Part shown: piece after piece, positions 1-6,478 of the stretch
Layout: every line of letters begins with the position of its first letter
Position numbering within the stretch: the stretch's first letter is position 1
NCBI GenBank assembly: GCA_024402115.1
Contig: JAKSJQ010000041.1
Span: 1-17,127 of the forward strand
Length of the DNA stretch: 17,127 bases
Source of the DNA: Bacteroidales bacterium
GTDB taxonomy: Bacteria > Bacteroidota > Bacteroidia > Bacteroidales > UBA932
Reading direction: 5' to 3'
Position numbers and translations under genes: made by a program
Notes under the pieces: generated by a model
Told to the model about the DNA's origin: nothing
The model's input: the letters and a program-made list of their open reading frames with translations, nothing else
Databases searched by the model: none

Positions 1-944
1 GTCTCAAGGCTGTACCACTTGCCACCAAGGTACATCGAGAACTGGTGGAGGTGGTCAGGACGGAAAGGCTTTGCCGGCCTTCCGCAGCGTGGCTTGGTCT
101 CGAGCTTGACCTCGAAGTCCTCCTCGAGGGCCTTGAGAACCTCTTCCTCGCTGAGGCCGTTGAGATCCTTGACCACGCGGTTGTAGTCGATGATCTTGAG
201 CTGGCTCTCAGGGAAGCATACTGCCATGAAGAAGTTGTACTCCTCATCGCCGGTATGTGCAGGGTTATTCTCCTTCTTCTCTGCACCTACGCGTGCGGCA
301 GCTGCGGTGCGATGGTGACCGTCTGCCACGTAGAAGGCAGGGATGTCGTTCTCGAAGATCTCGCTGATACGTGCGATGACAGCGTCGTCGTCGATCACCC
401 AGAAGTGGTGGCCGAAGCCGTCCTCTGCCACGAAATCATACTCAGGAGCACCTGCGATGGTGTTCTTGATGATCTGTGCGAGCTCCTCGTTGTCCGGGAA
501 TGAGAAGAATACAGGCTCGATGTTCGCATTCTGGATGCGTACATGGATCATGCGGTCGTCTTCCTTGTCCTTGCGGGTGAGCTCATGCTTCTTGATCTTG
601 CCGGTAGCATAGTCGTCGGTGTGGGCGCAGAGCACGAAACCGTACTGGGTGCGCTTCTCCATCGTCTGTGCATATACGTAGTAGCAAGGCTTCGCATCCC
701 TTACGAGCCATCCCTTCTCCTGCCATGCCTTGAAGTTCTCGACAGCCTTGTCGTATACAGGCTGGCTGTGCTCGTCGGCGATAGGGTCGAAGTCAATCTC
801 AGGCTTGGTGATGTGGAGCAGCGACTTCTCGCCGGCTTCCTTCTTCGCCTCCTCTGAATTGAGGACGTCATAAGGTCTTGCTGCAACTTCCTCCACGAGT
901 GCCTTAGGAGGGCGGATTGCTGCGAATGGTTTTACTCTTACCAT
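1..944 (-). CDS. DUF1015 family protein (partial, C-terminus beyond the left edge)
   Basis: My translation from the ATG at 944 gives 314 uninterrupted codons to the window edge; family members are usually a little over 400 residues, so the last quarter is missing. The N-terminus (VKPFAAIRPP at 4-13, RPYDVLNSEEA at 23-33, LLHITKPEIDFDP at 42-54) and the later ADGHHRTAAA at 207-216 are typical of DUF1015 (COG4198). The function is not firmly established to my knowledge. The gene lies 31 nt downstream of serA on the same strand, a linkage I know from other Bacteroidetes, which points to a role connected with serine or phosphoserine. The DGHHR motif resembles the nucleotide-binding motif of ParB/Srx-fold proteins, a fold that includes serine kinases (SerK, SbnI); that link is my inference. 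Family assignment is strong, function open. Confidence 0.9.
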   Translation of the reverse strand, partial: MVRVKPFAAIRPPKALVEEVAARPYDVLNSEEAKKEAGEKSLLHITKPEIDFDPIADEHSQPVYDKAVENFKAWQEKGWLVRDAKPCYYVYAQTMEKRTQYGFVLCAHTDDYATGKIKKHELTRKDKEDDRMIHVRIQNANIEPVFFSFPDNEELAQIIKNTIAGAPEYDFVAEDGFGHHFWVIDDDAVIARISEIFENDIPAFYVADGHHRTAAAARVGAEKKENNPAHTGDEEYNFFMAVCFPESQLKIIDYNRVVKDLNGLSEEEVLKALEEDFEVKLETKPRCGRPAKPFRPDHLHQFSMYLGGKWYSLE

Positions 945-975
945 AGTCTAATGTTATATAAGTGTGGGTAGTATG

Positions 976-1896
976 TTATTTGTTCAGCTGGAATTTAGTG
1001 CAACCGGTAGCGAAGTAGTTGCAGATCTGGCTTGCGGCAGCGAGACCTGCGTTCACGTTGGCCTCCGAAGTCTGTGCTCCCATCTTCTTAGGAGTTGCGA
1101 ATATGCGGAGACCGAACTTCTCCTGGAGAGCCGCGAGGTTGTCAGGAGCGACGTCGGTGATGTACTTGAGGTCAGGACGAGCCTCGAGAGCCTTCTCGAG
1201 ACCTTCCTCGTCGATGACTTCCTTGCGTGCGGTGTTCACGAGGGTAGCGCCCTTAGGCATCTTGGTGATGAGATCGTAGTTGATGCTCTTGATGGTCTGA
1301 GGGGTCGCAGGGATATGGATGCTTACATAGTCGCAGCTTCCGTAGAGCTCCTCGAGGCTTGCTGCAGGCTCAGCGCCACCGGCGATGATCTGCTCTGCGG
1401 TGAGGAATGGATCTATGGCCTTCACCTTCATTCCGAGGGCTGCGGCCTTCTTTCCGACGAGCCTGCCGACGTTGCCGAATGCCTGGATACCGATGGTCTT
1501 GCCCTCGATCTCAGTTCCGGTTGCAGGGGTGAACTGGGTACGTGCCATGAAGATCATCATCGCAAGAGCGAGCTCTGCGACTGCGTTCGAATTCTGGCCG
1601 GGAGTGTTCATCGCAACCACGCCATGTGCGGTGCAAGCGGCGAGGTCGAGATTGTCGAAGCCGGCGCCTGCGCGAACGACTATCTTGAGGTTCTTCGCAG
1701 CCTCTACGACCTCGGCGGTGACCTTGTCCGAGCGGACGATGATGGCGTCTACGTCAGCGACAGCAGCTACGAAGTCTGACTGCTCTGCATATTTCTCGAG
1801 AAGCACGAGCTCATGGCCTGCTTCCTCGGCGATCTTCCTGATACCAGCCACCGCTGCTGCAGCGAATGGCTTCTGGGTTGCCAAAAGAATCTTCAT
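976..1896 (-). CDS. serA: D-3-phosphoglycerate dehydrogenase, short ACT-less type
   Basis: Predicted to oxidise 3-phosphoglycerate to 3-phosphohydroxypyruvate with NAD(P), opening the phosphorylated serine pathway in the cytosol. The 306 residues hold only the substrate and nucleotide domains of the D-2-hydroxyacid dehydrogenase family; the C-terminal ACT domain that gives serine feedback in E. coli SerA is absent. The dinucleotide loop is AFGNVG at 139-144, with Ala where the usual GxGxxG has its first Gly, and the acidic ribose-binding residue is probably D162. The catalytic Arg is R224 (NTAR). The usual catalytic His of TPHxGG is replaced by Lys (TPKKMG, K270). From memory, the same Lys substitution marks the Bacteroides and Entamoeba enzymes, so it is probably a subgroup trait and not a defect. 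It starts 6 nt after serC, which supports its assignment to serine synthesis over another hydroxyacid. Confidence 0.93.
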   Translation of the reverse strand: MKILLATQKPFAAAAVAGIRKIAEEAGHELVLLEKYAEQSDFVAAVADVDAIIVRSDKVTAEVVEAAKNLKIVVRAGAGFDNLDLAACTAHGVVAMNTPGQNSNAVAELALAMMIFMARTQFTPATGTEIEGKTIGIQAFGNVGRLVGKKAAALGMKVKAIDPFLTAEQIIAGGAEPAASLEELYGSCDYVSIHIPATPQTIKSINYDLITKMPKGATLVNTARKEVIDEEGLEKALEARPDLKYITDVAPDNLAALQEKFGLRIFATPKKMGAQTSEANVNAGLAAASQICNYFATGCTKFQLNK

Positions 1897-1902
1897 CTTA
1901 TC

Positions 1903-2991
1903 TTATTTGTGGAGCTGTTCGAATTCCTGCATTGCCTCCACGAGTGCCTTCACGCTCTCGATAGGGCAAGCGTTGTAGATTGAAGCGCGGAAGCCACCGA
2001 CGCTGCGGTGACCCTTGAGGCCTGCCATCTTCTTTGACTTGGCGAAAGCGAGGAACTCATCCTGGAGAGCCTCCTTGCCAGGAGCCATGACGAAGCATAC
2101 GTTCATGATTGAGCGGTCCTCCTTGGCAGCGGTGCCTACGAAGAGGGAGTTGCGGTCGATCTCGTTGTAGAGGAGCTCAGCCTTCTCGACGTTGATCTTG
2201 TTCATTGCCTCTACGCCGCCGATTCCCTTGAGCCACTTGAGGGTCTCGTTCATCACGAGGATAGGGAATACTGGAGGAGTGTTGAACATTGACTCTCCGT
2301 CGATGTGGGTCTGGTAGTTGAGCATGGTAGGAATGTAATGGCTCACCTTGCCGAGGATGTCCTTGCGGATGATTGCGAAGGTCACGCCGGCAGGGCCCAC
2401 GTTCTTCTGAGCACCACCGTAGATGACTGCATACTTGCTGACGTCTACAGGACGGCTCATGATGTCTGACGACATGTCGGCTACGAGAGGTACAGGGCAG
2501 TCGATGTCCTCCTTGATCTCGGTACCGTAGATGGTGTTGTTTGTGGTGATGTGGAAGTAGTCCGCATCAGCAGGAATCTCGTATGACTTCGGAATATAGT
2601 TGTAGGTGGTGTCAGCTGAAGAAGCTACGGTGACTACCTCTGCGCCGAAAGTAGAGCCGAGGCCCTTTGCTTCCTTGGCAGCCTTCTTCGCCCACACGCC
2701 GGTCTCGAGGTAAGCTGCCTTCTTCTCGAGGAGGTTGTATGGTACATAGAGAAAACCGGTGCTTGCTCCGCCGCCGAAGAAGATCACCTCATGTGTATCA
2801 GGGATGTTGAGGAGCTCTTTCCAAAGTGAGCGGCACTCGTCCATTACGGACTCCCACTCCTTGGTCCTGTGTGAGATCTCGATTACTGACATGCCGGTGC
2901 CCTTGAAATCCTTGAGGGCTTCGATGGCGTTCTCGATGGCCTGCTCCGGAAGGATGCATGGGCCAGCGTTGAAAATGTGTACTTTTTTCAT
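1903..2991 (-). CDS. serC: Phosphoserine aminotransferase
   Basis: PLP-dependent class V aminotransferase that converts 3-phosphohydroxypyruvate plus glutamate to O-phosphoserine and 2-oxoglutarate, the second step of serine synthesis; family members also serve pyridoxal phosphate synthesis. The 362 residues are full length. Visible signatures are the N-terminal [10 protein letters not shown] (7-16), the phosphate-binding GGGAST (73-78), the conserved D172 of ADMSSD, the PLP-binding lysine K196 in [11 protein letters not shown], and the C-terminal substrate motif [14 protein letters not shown] (327-340). The start is followed by a normal SerC N-terminus, so no extension is needed. It lies 42 nt after yigZ and 6 nt before serA on the same strand. 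I see no convincing promoter of its own in the 42-nt gap, so it is probably read from the yigZ promoter. Confidence 0.97.
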   Translation of the reverse strand: MKKVHIFNAGPCILPEQAIENAIEALKDFKGTGMSVIEISHRTKEWESVMDECRSLWKELLNIPDTHEVIFFGGGASTGFLYVPYNLLEKKAAYLETGVWAKKAAKEAKGLGSTFGAEVVTVASSADTTYNYIPKSYEIPADADYFHITTNNTIYGTEIKEDIDCPVPLVADMSSDIMSRPVDVSKYAVIYGGAQKNVGPAGVTFAIIRKDILGKVSHYIPTMLNYQTHIDGESMFNTPPVFPILVMNETLKWLKGIGGVEAMNKINVEKAELLYNEIDRNSLFVGTAAKEDRSIMNVCFVMAPGKEALQDEFLAFAKSKKMAGLKGHRSVGGFRASIYNACPIESVKALVEAMQEFEQLHK

Positions 2992-3033
2992 TTTGTTCTC
3001 GTATTGTTAAACACCTGGGGAGGGTTTATCTTT

Positions 3034-3630
3034 TCATAGTTCTTCTACCTGGGCTCCTTCGACATCGCCTGCGCGCTTGAGGAAGTCATCGACCAGAGTG
3101 AGCCTGACCCTGAGGTCAGCAACGCACGACATCCCGAAGTCCTGCGAGAGGATGGGGAGGCCGAGGTCCTTGATGATCTTCATCACATCGTTCATGACGA
3201 AGTAGTCGAAACTTATACGGAACTGCCTGCTGGCGATCTTCTCCACGACGGTGGCCTGGGCCAGCGCGTCGGCTGTGGAAGTCTTGTAGGCCCTGATCAG
3301 TCCGGGTATGCCGAGCTTTATGCCTCCGAAATACCTGACGACGACGACCAGGATGTCGCTCAGCCCGGCAGAGTCTATCTGCCCGAGTATGGGACGTCCC
3401 GCAGAGCCCGAGGGCTCTCCGTCATCGCTGGCACGGAACACATCGCCCTTGCAGCCCAGTCTGTAGGCATAGCAGTGGTGTCGGGCATCGTAGTACTCCT
3501 TGCGGAGTCCGGACACTATCTCCTTCACCTGCTGCTCCGTCTCTACCGGATATGCCAGAGCAATGAATCTGCTTCCATTGTCCTTGAACAATCCTTCCGA
3601 CGGCCCTGCAATGCTCCTGTATGAGTCCAT
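3034..3630 (-). CDS. yigZ: YigZ / IMPACT family protein (UPF0029)
   Basis: Member of the YigZ/IMPACT family, relatives of the translation regulator IMPACT/YIH1; the bacterial function is not settled. The 198 residues match the usual length of about 200. The N-terminal domain carries DARHHCYAYRLG (about 48-59), DDGEPSGSAGRPIL (about 69-82) and VVVVRYFGGIKLG with GLIRAY, which are the family signatures. The last 70 or so residues form the expected UPF0029 C-terminal domain. The start ATG at 3630 is supported because homologues begin with a similar YRxIAxPSEGLxK segment. A consensus promoter ends only 4 nt before this ATG, so the transcript may be leaderless. It is the first gene of the apparent yigZ-serC-serA-DUF1015 operon; no direct link between YigZ and serine metabolism is visible. 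Confidence 0.92.
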   Translation of the reverse strand: MDSYRSIAGPSEGLFKDNGSRFIALAYPVETEQQVKEIVSGLRKEYYDARHHCYAYRLGCKGDVFRASDDGEPSGSAGRPILGQIDSAGLSDILVVVVRYFGGIKLGIPGLIRAYKTSTADALAQATVVEKIASRQFRISFDYFVMNDVMKIIKDLGLPILSQDFGMSCVADLRVRLTLVDDFLKRAGDVEGAQVEEL

Positions 3631-3634
3631 GATT

Positions 3635-3666
3635 CAAATTTAGACCTTTTTGAAATAATTTGCAAA
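3635..3666 (-). promoter_or_regulatory. Bacteroidetes-type promoter for yigZ
   Basis: Read on the minus strand: TTTG (3666-3663), a 20-nt spacer, then TAAATTTG (3642-3635), an exact match to TAnnTTTG. Only 4 nt separate it from the yigZ ATG at 3630, so the expected transcription start falls at or next to the start codon. The -33 element is half of the palindrome TTTGCAAA shared with the opposite promoter. Confidence 0.65.
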
Positions 3667-3692
3667 GAGAGATGAAATATTTCGTATCTTCG
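3659..3692 (+). promoter_or_regulatory. Probable promoter for the pRiA4b-like/miaA operon
   Basis: TTTG at 3659-3662, a 22-nt spacer, then TATCTTCG at 3685-3692, one mismatch from TAnnTTTG. The start codon at 3713 lies 20 nt beyond the -7 element, leaving a short leader. The -33 element abuts the -33 element of the divergent yigZ promoter. Confidence 0.55.
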
Positions 3693-3712
3693 CTGACGCA
3701 GATAAGACGACT

Positions 3713-4252
3713 ATGATACTTAGATACAAAGTTTCCCTCCCCGGAATCAAGGGCTTTTTCCGCATCTATGAGGTGAAGGACAGCACTTCCCTCTACTTCT
3801 TCCACAAGCAGATGCGTGCCGACATGAATTTCCCTCAGGACCAGACCATACTCTTCAAGGCTGTCGACCCGGCCGGTAAGCCGATAGCACGCTACAGCGT
3901 GATCGACCTCGGCGCGGGAACCATAGACGACGTTACTCTCGGAGACTGCCACAAGGCAGAGCAGGACAGCTTCGTATACTTCTACGATACCACCAATGTC
4001 AAGAGCGTGCTCGTGGACTTCCTCGAGGAGGCCGGCAAGCCGAGGGTAGGTATCGCATACCCATATCTCCTTGACAGCAAGGGACCAGATCCGATCGAGT
4101 TCGAGAACGGCTATGTGGCGTTCGAGGACCTTCCTGCAGACAAGAGGAAGGATCCGGATGACGAGGACTACGACGATGACGACGAGGATCTCGACGATGA
4201 GGAGGAAGAGGTAGACGAGGATACCGAGGAGATCTACGACGAGGATGAATAG
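3713..4252 (+). CDS. pRiA4b ORF-3-like (IS1096 passenger TnpR-type) protein with acidic tail
   Basis: A 179-residue protein that I recognise as the Bacteroidetes version of the plasmid pRiA4b ORF-3 / MM3350-like family, often labelled IS1096 passenger TnpR family; despite those names nothing around it is mobile. No catalytic motif is evident and the function is unknown. The globular part covers about residues 1-140 (YKVSLPGIKGFFRIYEV at the N-terminus, FVYFYDTTN near 87-95, GIAYPYLLDSKGPDP near 113-126). The last 33 residues (147-179) are an acidic tail with 26 Asp/Glu, probably disordered. The ATG at 3713 follows its promoter directly. The stop overlaps the miaA start by 8 nt, so translation of the two is probably coupled. 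The same pairing with miaA is, from memory, common in Bacteroidetes, hinting at a role near tRNA or nucleic acids. Confidence 0.75.
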   Translation: MILRYKVSLPGIKGFFRIYEVKDSTSLYFFHKQMRADMNFPQDQTILFKAVDPAGKPIARYSVIDLGAGTIDDVTLGDCHKAEQDSFVYFYDTTNVKSVLVDFLEEAGKPRVGIAYPYLLDSKGPDPIEFENGYVAFEDLPADKRKDPDDEDYDDDDEDLDDEEEEVDEDTEEIYDEDE

Positions 4253-5105
4253 ACTCCTGATCATACTTGGACCGACTGCCGTTGGCAAGACAGACTACAG
4301 CATCGAGGTCGCGCGCAAGTATGGTTCACCGATAATCTCCTGTGACTCGCGTCAGATATACCGGGAGATGTCAATAGGTACGGCCGTGCCGAGCCAGGAA
4401 CAGCTGGCGGCCGTCCAGCATTATTTCATCCAGACACGCTCGATACATGACGAGATGTACACCGCGGGCAAGTATGAGCTTGAGGCGGTGGCGCTCCTGG
4501 AGCGTCTCTTCGCCGAAGGCCACGAGACGCTCGTGATGGCCGGCGGGTCGGGATTCTACATCGACGCTGTGTGCAACGGGTTGGACGACTTCCCGCCCGC
4601 CGACCAGCAGCTCCGTGCGGAGCTTTCGGAGCGCCTCCGCTCCGAGGGCGTCGAATCACTCAGGCTTGACCTCAAGCGTCTCGACCCCGAATCTTATGAG
4701 ACCATTGACATAGCTAACGGCCAGCGCGTCGTGCGTGCCCTGGAGGTCTGCCTGATGACGGGAAGGAAATTCTCCTCATTCAAGACCGCCACGACCAAGA
4801 AAAGAAGCTTCGAGATCGTGAAGCTTGGCATCAACCGACCGCGGGACGTACTCTATGACAGGATAAACCGCAGGGTGATCCAGATGATGGATGACGGACT
4901 GCTCGACGAGGCGAGGGCCTTGTCTGCCTACAGGGACCTCCCGGCCCTGCAGACCGTGGGATACAGGGAACTCTTCGACCATTTCGACGGGAAATGTTCC
5001 CTCGAGCAGGCCGTGGAACTCATCCAGCGCAATACCCGCCACTACGCCAAGCGACAGCTGACCTGGTGGGGACGCGACAAGGACATTGAATGGATGACAC
5101 TGTGA
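4245..5105 (+). CDS. miaA: tRNA dimethylallyltransferase
   Basis: Transfers a dimethylallyl group from DMAPP to N6 of A37 in tRNAs reading codons that start with U, the first step towards ms2i6A; cytosolic. The 286 residues are slightly short for the family (about 300-315). The P-loop GPTAVGKT sits at 9-16, followed by the conserved DSRQIYREMSIGTA at 34-47 with the probable catalytic D34, the GGSGFYIDAVCNGL segment near 99-112, YDRINRRV near 204-211, and the C-terminal RNTRHYAKRQLTWW typical of MiaA. The chosen ATG overlaps the upstream gene by 8 nt and puts the P-loop at the usual distance from the N-terminus. Its substrate DMAPP comes from the MEP pathway, whose first gene dxs is about 10 kb away in this window. 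The tRNA-Tyr at the right edge is an expected substrate. Confidence 0.97.
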   Translation: MNRLLIILGPTAVGKTDYSIEVARKYGSPIISCDSRQIYREMSIGTAVPSQEQLAAVQHYFIQTRSIHDEMYTAGKYELEAVALLERLFAEGHETLVMAGGSGFYIDAVCNGLDDFPPADQQLRAELSERLRSEGVESLRLDLKRLDPESYETIDIANGQRVVRALEVCLMTGRKFSSFKTATTKKRSFEIVKLGINRPRDVLYDRINRRVIQMMDDGLLDEARALSAYRDLPALQTVGYRELFDHFDGKCSLEQAVELIQRNTRHYAKRQLTWWGRDKDIEWMTL

Positions 5106-5130
5106 TAGGACGAACTTACCAATCTATACC

Positions 5131-6009
5131 ATGAAAAGACTTTTGACCATAATTGCGACTATTCTTGCTATGTCGATAGCTCAGACTGCTTACTCGCAGG
5201 ATATGGACGATGTCGACGACGTTGAGGATATCGGTGTTGAAGATGTCGACATTGACTTGACCACCAAGAGCTATACATACAGGGGCCGATTGGGCGCCCA
5301 GGCTATGTTCAGGTTGCCAAAAAATGTCCAGGTTTCCGTCACCGAGGATGCCTGGTTCAAGGAGTTTCGTTCCTTTGACAGGCTCAATACCATGTTCGGC
5401 CTGACATACAGACCGCTGAAGTATCTTCGCTTTGGCGCATCCTATGGCCTTACTGCCATCTACAAGAAGAAGGATGGCGGACATTATTGGGATTACAGGC
5501 ACAGGTTTTCCGCTGACGTGACGGGATCATACGCTGTCGGTGGCTGGAATTTCAGCCTGACAGAGAGGTTCCAGGCAGCTCCACGCCCAGACGGTTACAA
5601 TCCTTACAAGTATCAGAAGGCGGACTATGCTCTCAGAACCCGCATCGCTGCCTCATACAGATTCAACAAGGTCCCTCTTGAACCTCTTGTATCGGTCGAC
5701 ATGAGGACGTTGCTGAACGGCGTTGACCCAAATTCTCTCGCTTTCACGCCAGAACAGGCAGGGAATGTGACTCCTCGTTTCAACAAGCTTGCTTGTGACA
5801 GGTTCAGGTTTCAGGGAGCTTTGACCTACAGGATAGACAAGCACAATGCCTTCCAGCTCTATTACAACTATGACTTCGGCGTCGACCATCCGGTCAAGGT
5901 CAATGACCAAGGCGTGTTGGAGCAATTCGACAGCAATGGCAATTTGCTGAGGTTTACGGACAAATCTTATGCTTCGACTGCAGGTTTGACATATAAATTT
6001 TCCATATAG
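5131..6009 (+). CDS. Probable outer-membrane beta-barrel protein, DUF2490-like
   Basis: A 292-residue exported protein of unknown function. Residues 1-22 are a signal peptide (MKRLL start, hydrophobic core, cut probably after AYS). The mature N-terminus is unusually acidic, with 11 Asp/Glu between residues 24 and 40. From about residue 48 onward, alternating hydrophobic and polar residues rich in Tyr, Phe, Arg and Trp form likely beta strands (such as MFGLTYRPLKYLRFGASYGL at 88-107), and the chain ends in an aromatic-rich strand, TAGLTYKFSI, as outer-membrane barrels do. The layout resembles DUF2490 proteins; I am moderately sure of that family. It starts 25 nt after miaA with no visible promoter or terminator between, so it is probably co-transcribed, though no functional link is evident. 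Its codon use appears less biased than that of its neighbours. Confidence 0.7.
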   Translation: MKRLLTIIATILAMSIAQTAYSQDMDDVDDVEDIGVEDVDIDLTTKSYTYRGRLGAQAMFRLPKNVQVSVTEDAWFKEFRSFDRLNTMFGLTYRPLKYLRFGASYGLTAIYKKKDGGHYWDYRHRFSADVTGSYAVGGWNFSLTERFQAAPRPDGYNPYKYQKADYALRTRIAASYRFNKVPLEPLVSVDMRTLLNGVDPNSLAFTPEQAGNVTPRFNKLACDRFRFQGALTYRIDKHNAFQLYYNYDFGVDHPVKVNDQGVLEQFDSNGNLLRFTDKSYASTAGLTYKFSI

Positions 6010-6042
6010 TTGTCTAATATTCAGCTATATTTCATAAATTTG
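6010..6042 (+). promoter_or_regulatory. Bacteroidetes-type promoter for the YegP-family gene
   Basis: TTG at 6010-6012, a 22-nt spacer, then TAAATTTG at 6035-6042, an exact match to TAnnTTTG. It begins directly after the upstream stop codon and leaves an A-rich leader of about 30 nt before the ATG at 6077, a form typical of well-expressed Bacteroidetes genes. Confidence 0.65.
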
Positions 6043-6076
6043 TGCATTAAAGCATAAATAAAACCCCTTTAAGACT

Positions 6077-6415
6077 ATGGCAAAATTCGAAGTTAAGGTT
6101 GCTAAGAACGGTCAGTTCTACTTCAACCTCAAGGCCGGTAACGGCGAAATCATCCTCTCTTCAGAGATGTACACCACCAAGAGAGCTTGCATGAACGGTA
6201 TCGCTTCAGTTAAGAAGAACGCTCCAGACGAGGGCAAGTTCGAGGTTAAGACTGCTGCAAACGGTAAGCTCCATTTCAACCTCAAGGCTGCTAACCATCA
6301 GGTTATCGGTTCAAGCCAGATGTACGCATCTGAGTCAGGTTGCAAGAACGGTATCGCTTCTGTTATGAAGAACGCTCCTGAGGCTGAGGTCGTTGAGATC
6401 GCTCCTGAGGCATAA
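6077..6415 (+). CDS. YegP / DUF1508 family protein, two tandem repeats
   Basis: A 112-residue protein made of two copies of the DUF1508 (YegP) unit: residues 3-53 and 54-104, each starting KFEVK and containing NGxxxFNLKA, SSxMY and NGIASVxKNAP, offset by exactly 51 residues. The copies differ in loops but share a cysteine just before NGIASV (C38 and C89). A short acidic tail follows. Family members are small two-repeat proteins of unknown biochemical role, sometimes linked to stress. There is no signal peptide, so it is probably cytosolic. It has its own consensus promoter, an A-rich leader, a hairpin terminator 20 nt after the stop, and strongly biased codons (GGT, AAC, AAG, CTC), together suggesting a single-gene, highly expressed unit. 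Confidence 0.9.
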   Translation: MAKFEVKVAKNGQFYFNLKAGNGEIILSSEMYTTKRACMNGIASVKKNAPDEGKFEVKTAANGKLHFNLKAANHQVIGSSQMYASESGCKNGIASVMKNAPEAEVVEIAPEA

Positions 6416-6435
6416 GCAAAGCTTCGATAAAATAT

Positions 6436-6471
6436 AAATGGCGACCCCTCGGGGCCGCCATTTCTGTTTTT
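6436..6471. terminator. Hairpin terminator between convergent genes
   Basis: AAATGGC (6436-6442) pairs with GCCATTT (6457-6463). The stem continues through G6443-C6456 and, after one A-C mismatch, CCCC with GGGG around a tiny loop. A T-rich tail (CTGTTTTT) follows on the plus strand, and an AT-rich tract lies on the other side. It sits between the YegP-family gene (stop 6415) and the tolC-like gene (stop 6479), so it probably ends both transcripts. Confidence 0.88.
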
Positions 6472-6478
6472 GTGAGCC

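Noticed and set aside
964..1779. A 271-codon open frame on the plus strand opposite serA.
   Set aside because: It is antisense to a clearly conserved dehydrogenase, shows no family motifs and is rich in Leu, Glu, Val and Cys, as expected from the complement of biased codons.
3713..4252. Reading the IS1096/TnpR-type label as a sign of a mobile element.
   Set aside because: No transposase, terminal repeats or target duplications are visible, and the neighbouring genes are housekeeping; the label is historical.
3422..4288. A 288-codon minus-strand frame spanning the yigZ start, the intergenic promoters and the acidic-tailed gene.
   Set aside because: It is open through the divergent promoter region and antisense to the pRiA4b-like gene; its sequence has no domain pattern. 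A chance frame.
6083..6388. A 153-bp tandem duplication considered as a DNA repeat element or array.
   Set aside because: It is the coding image of the two DUF1508 units; similarity is at protein level and both copies are in frame, as in the family.
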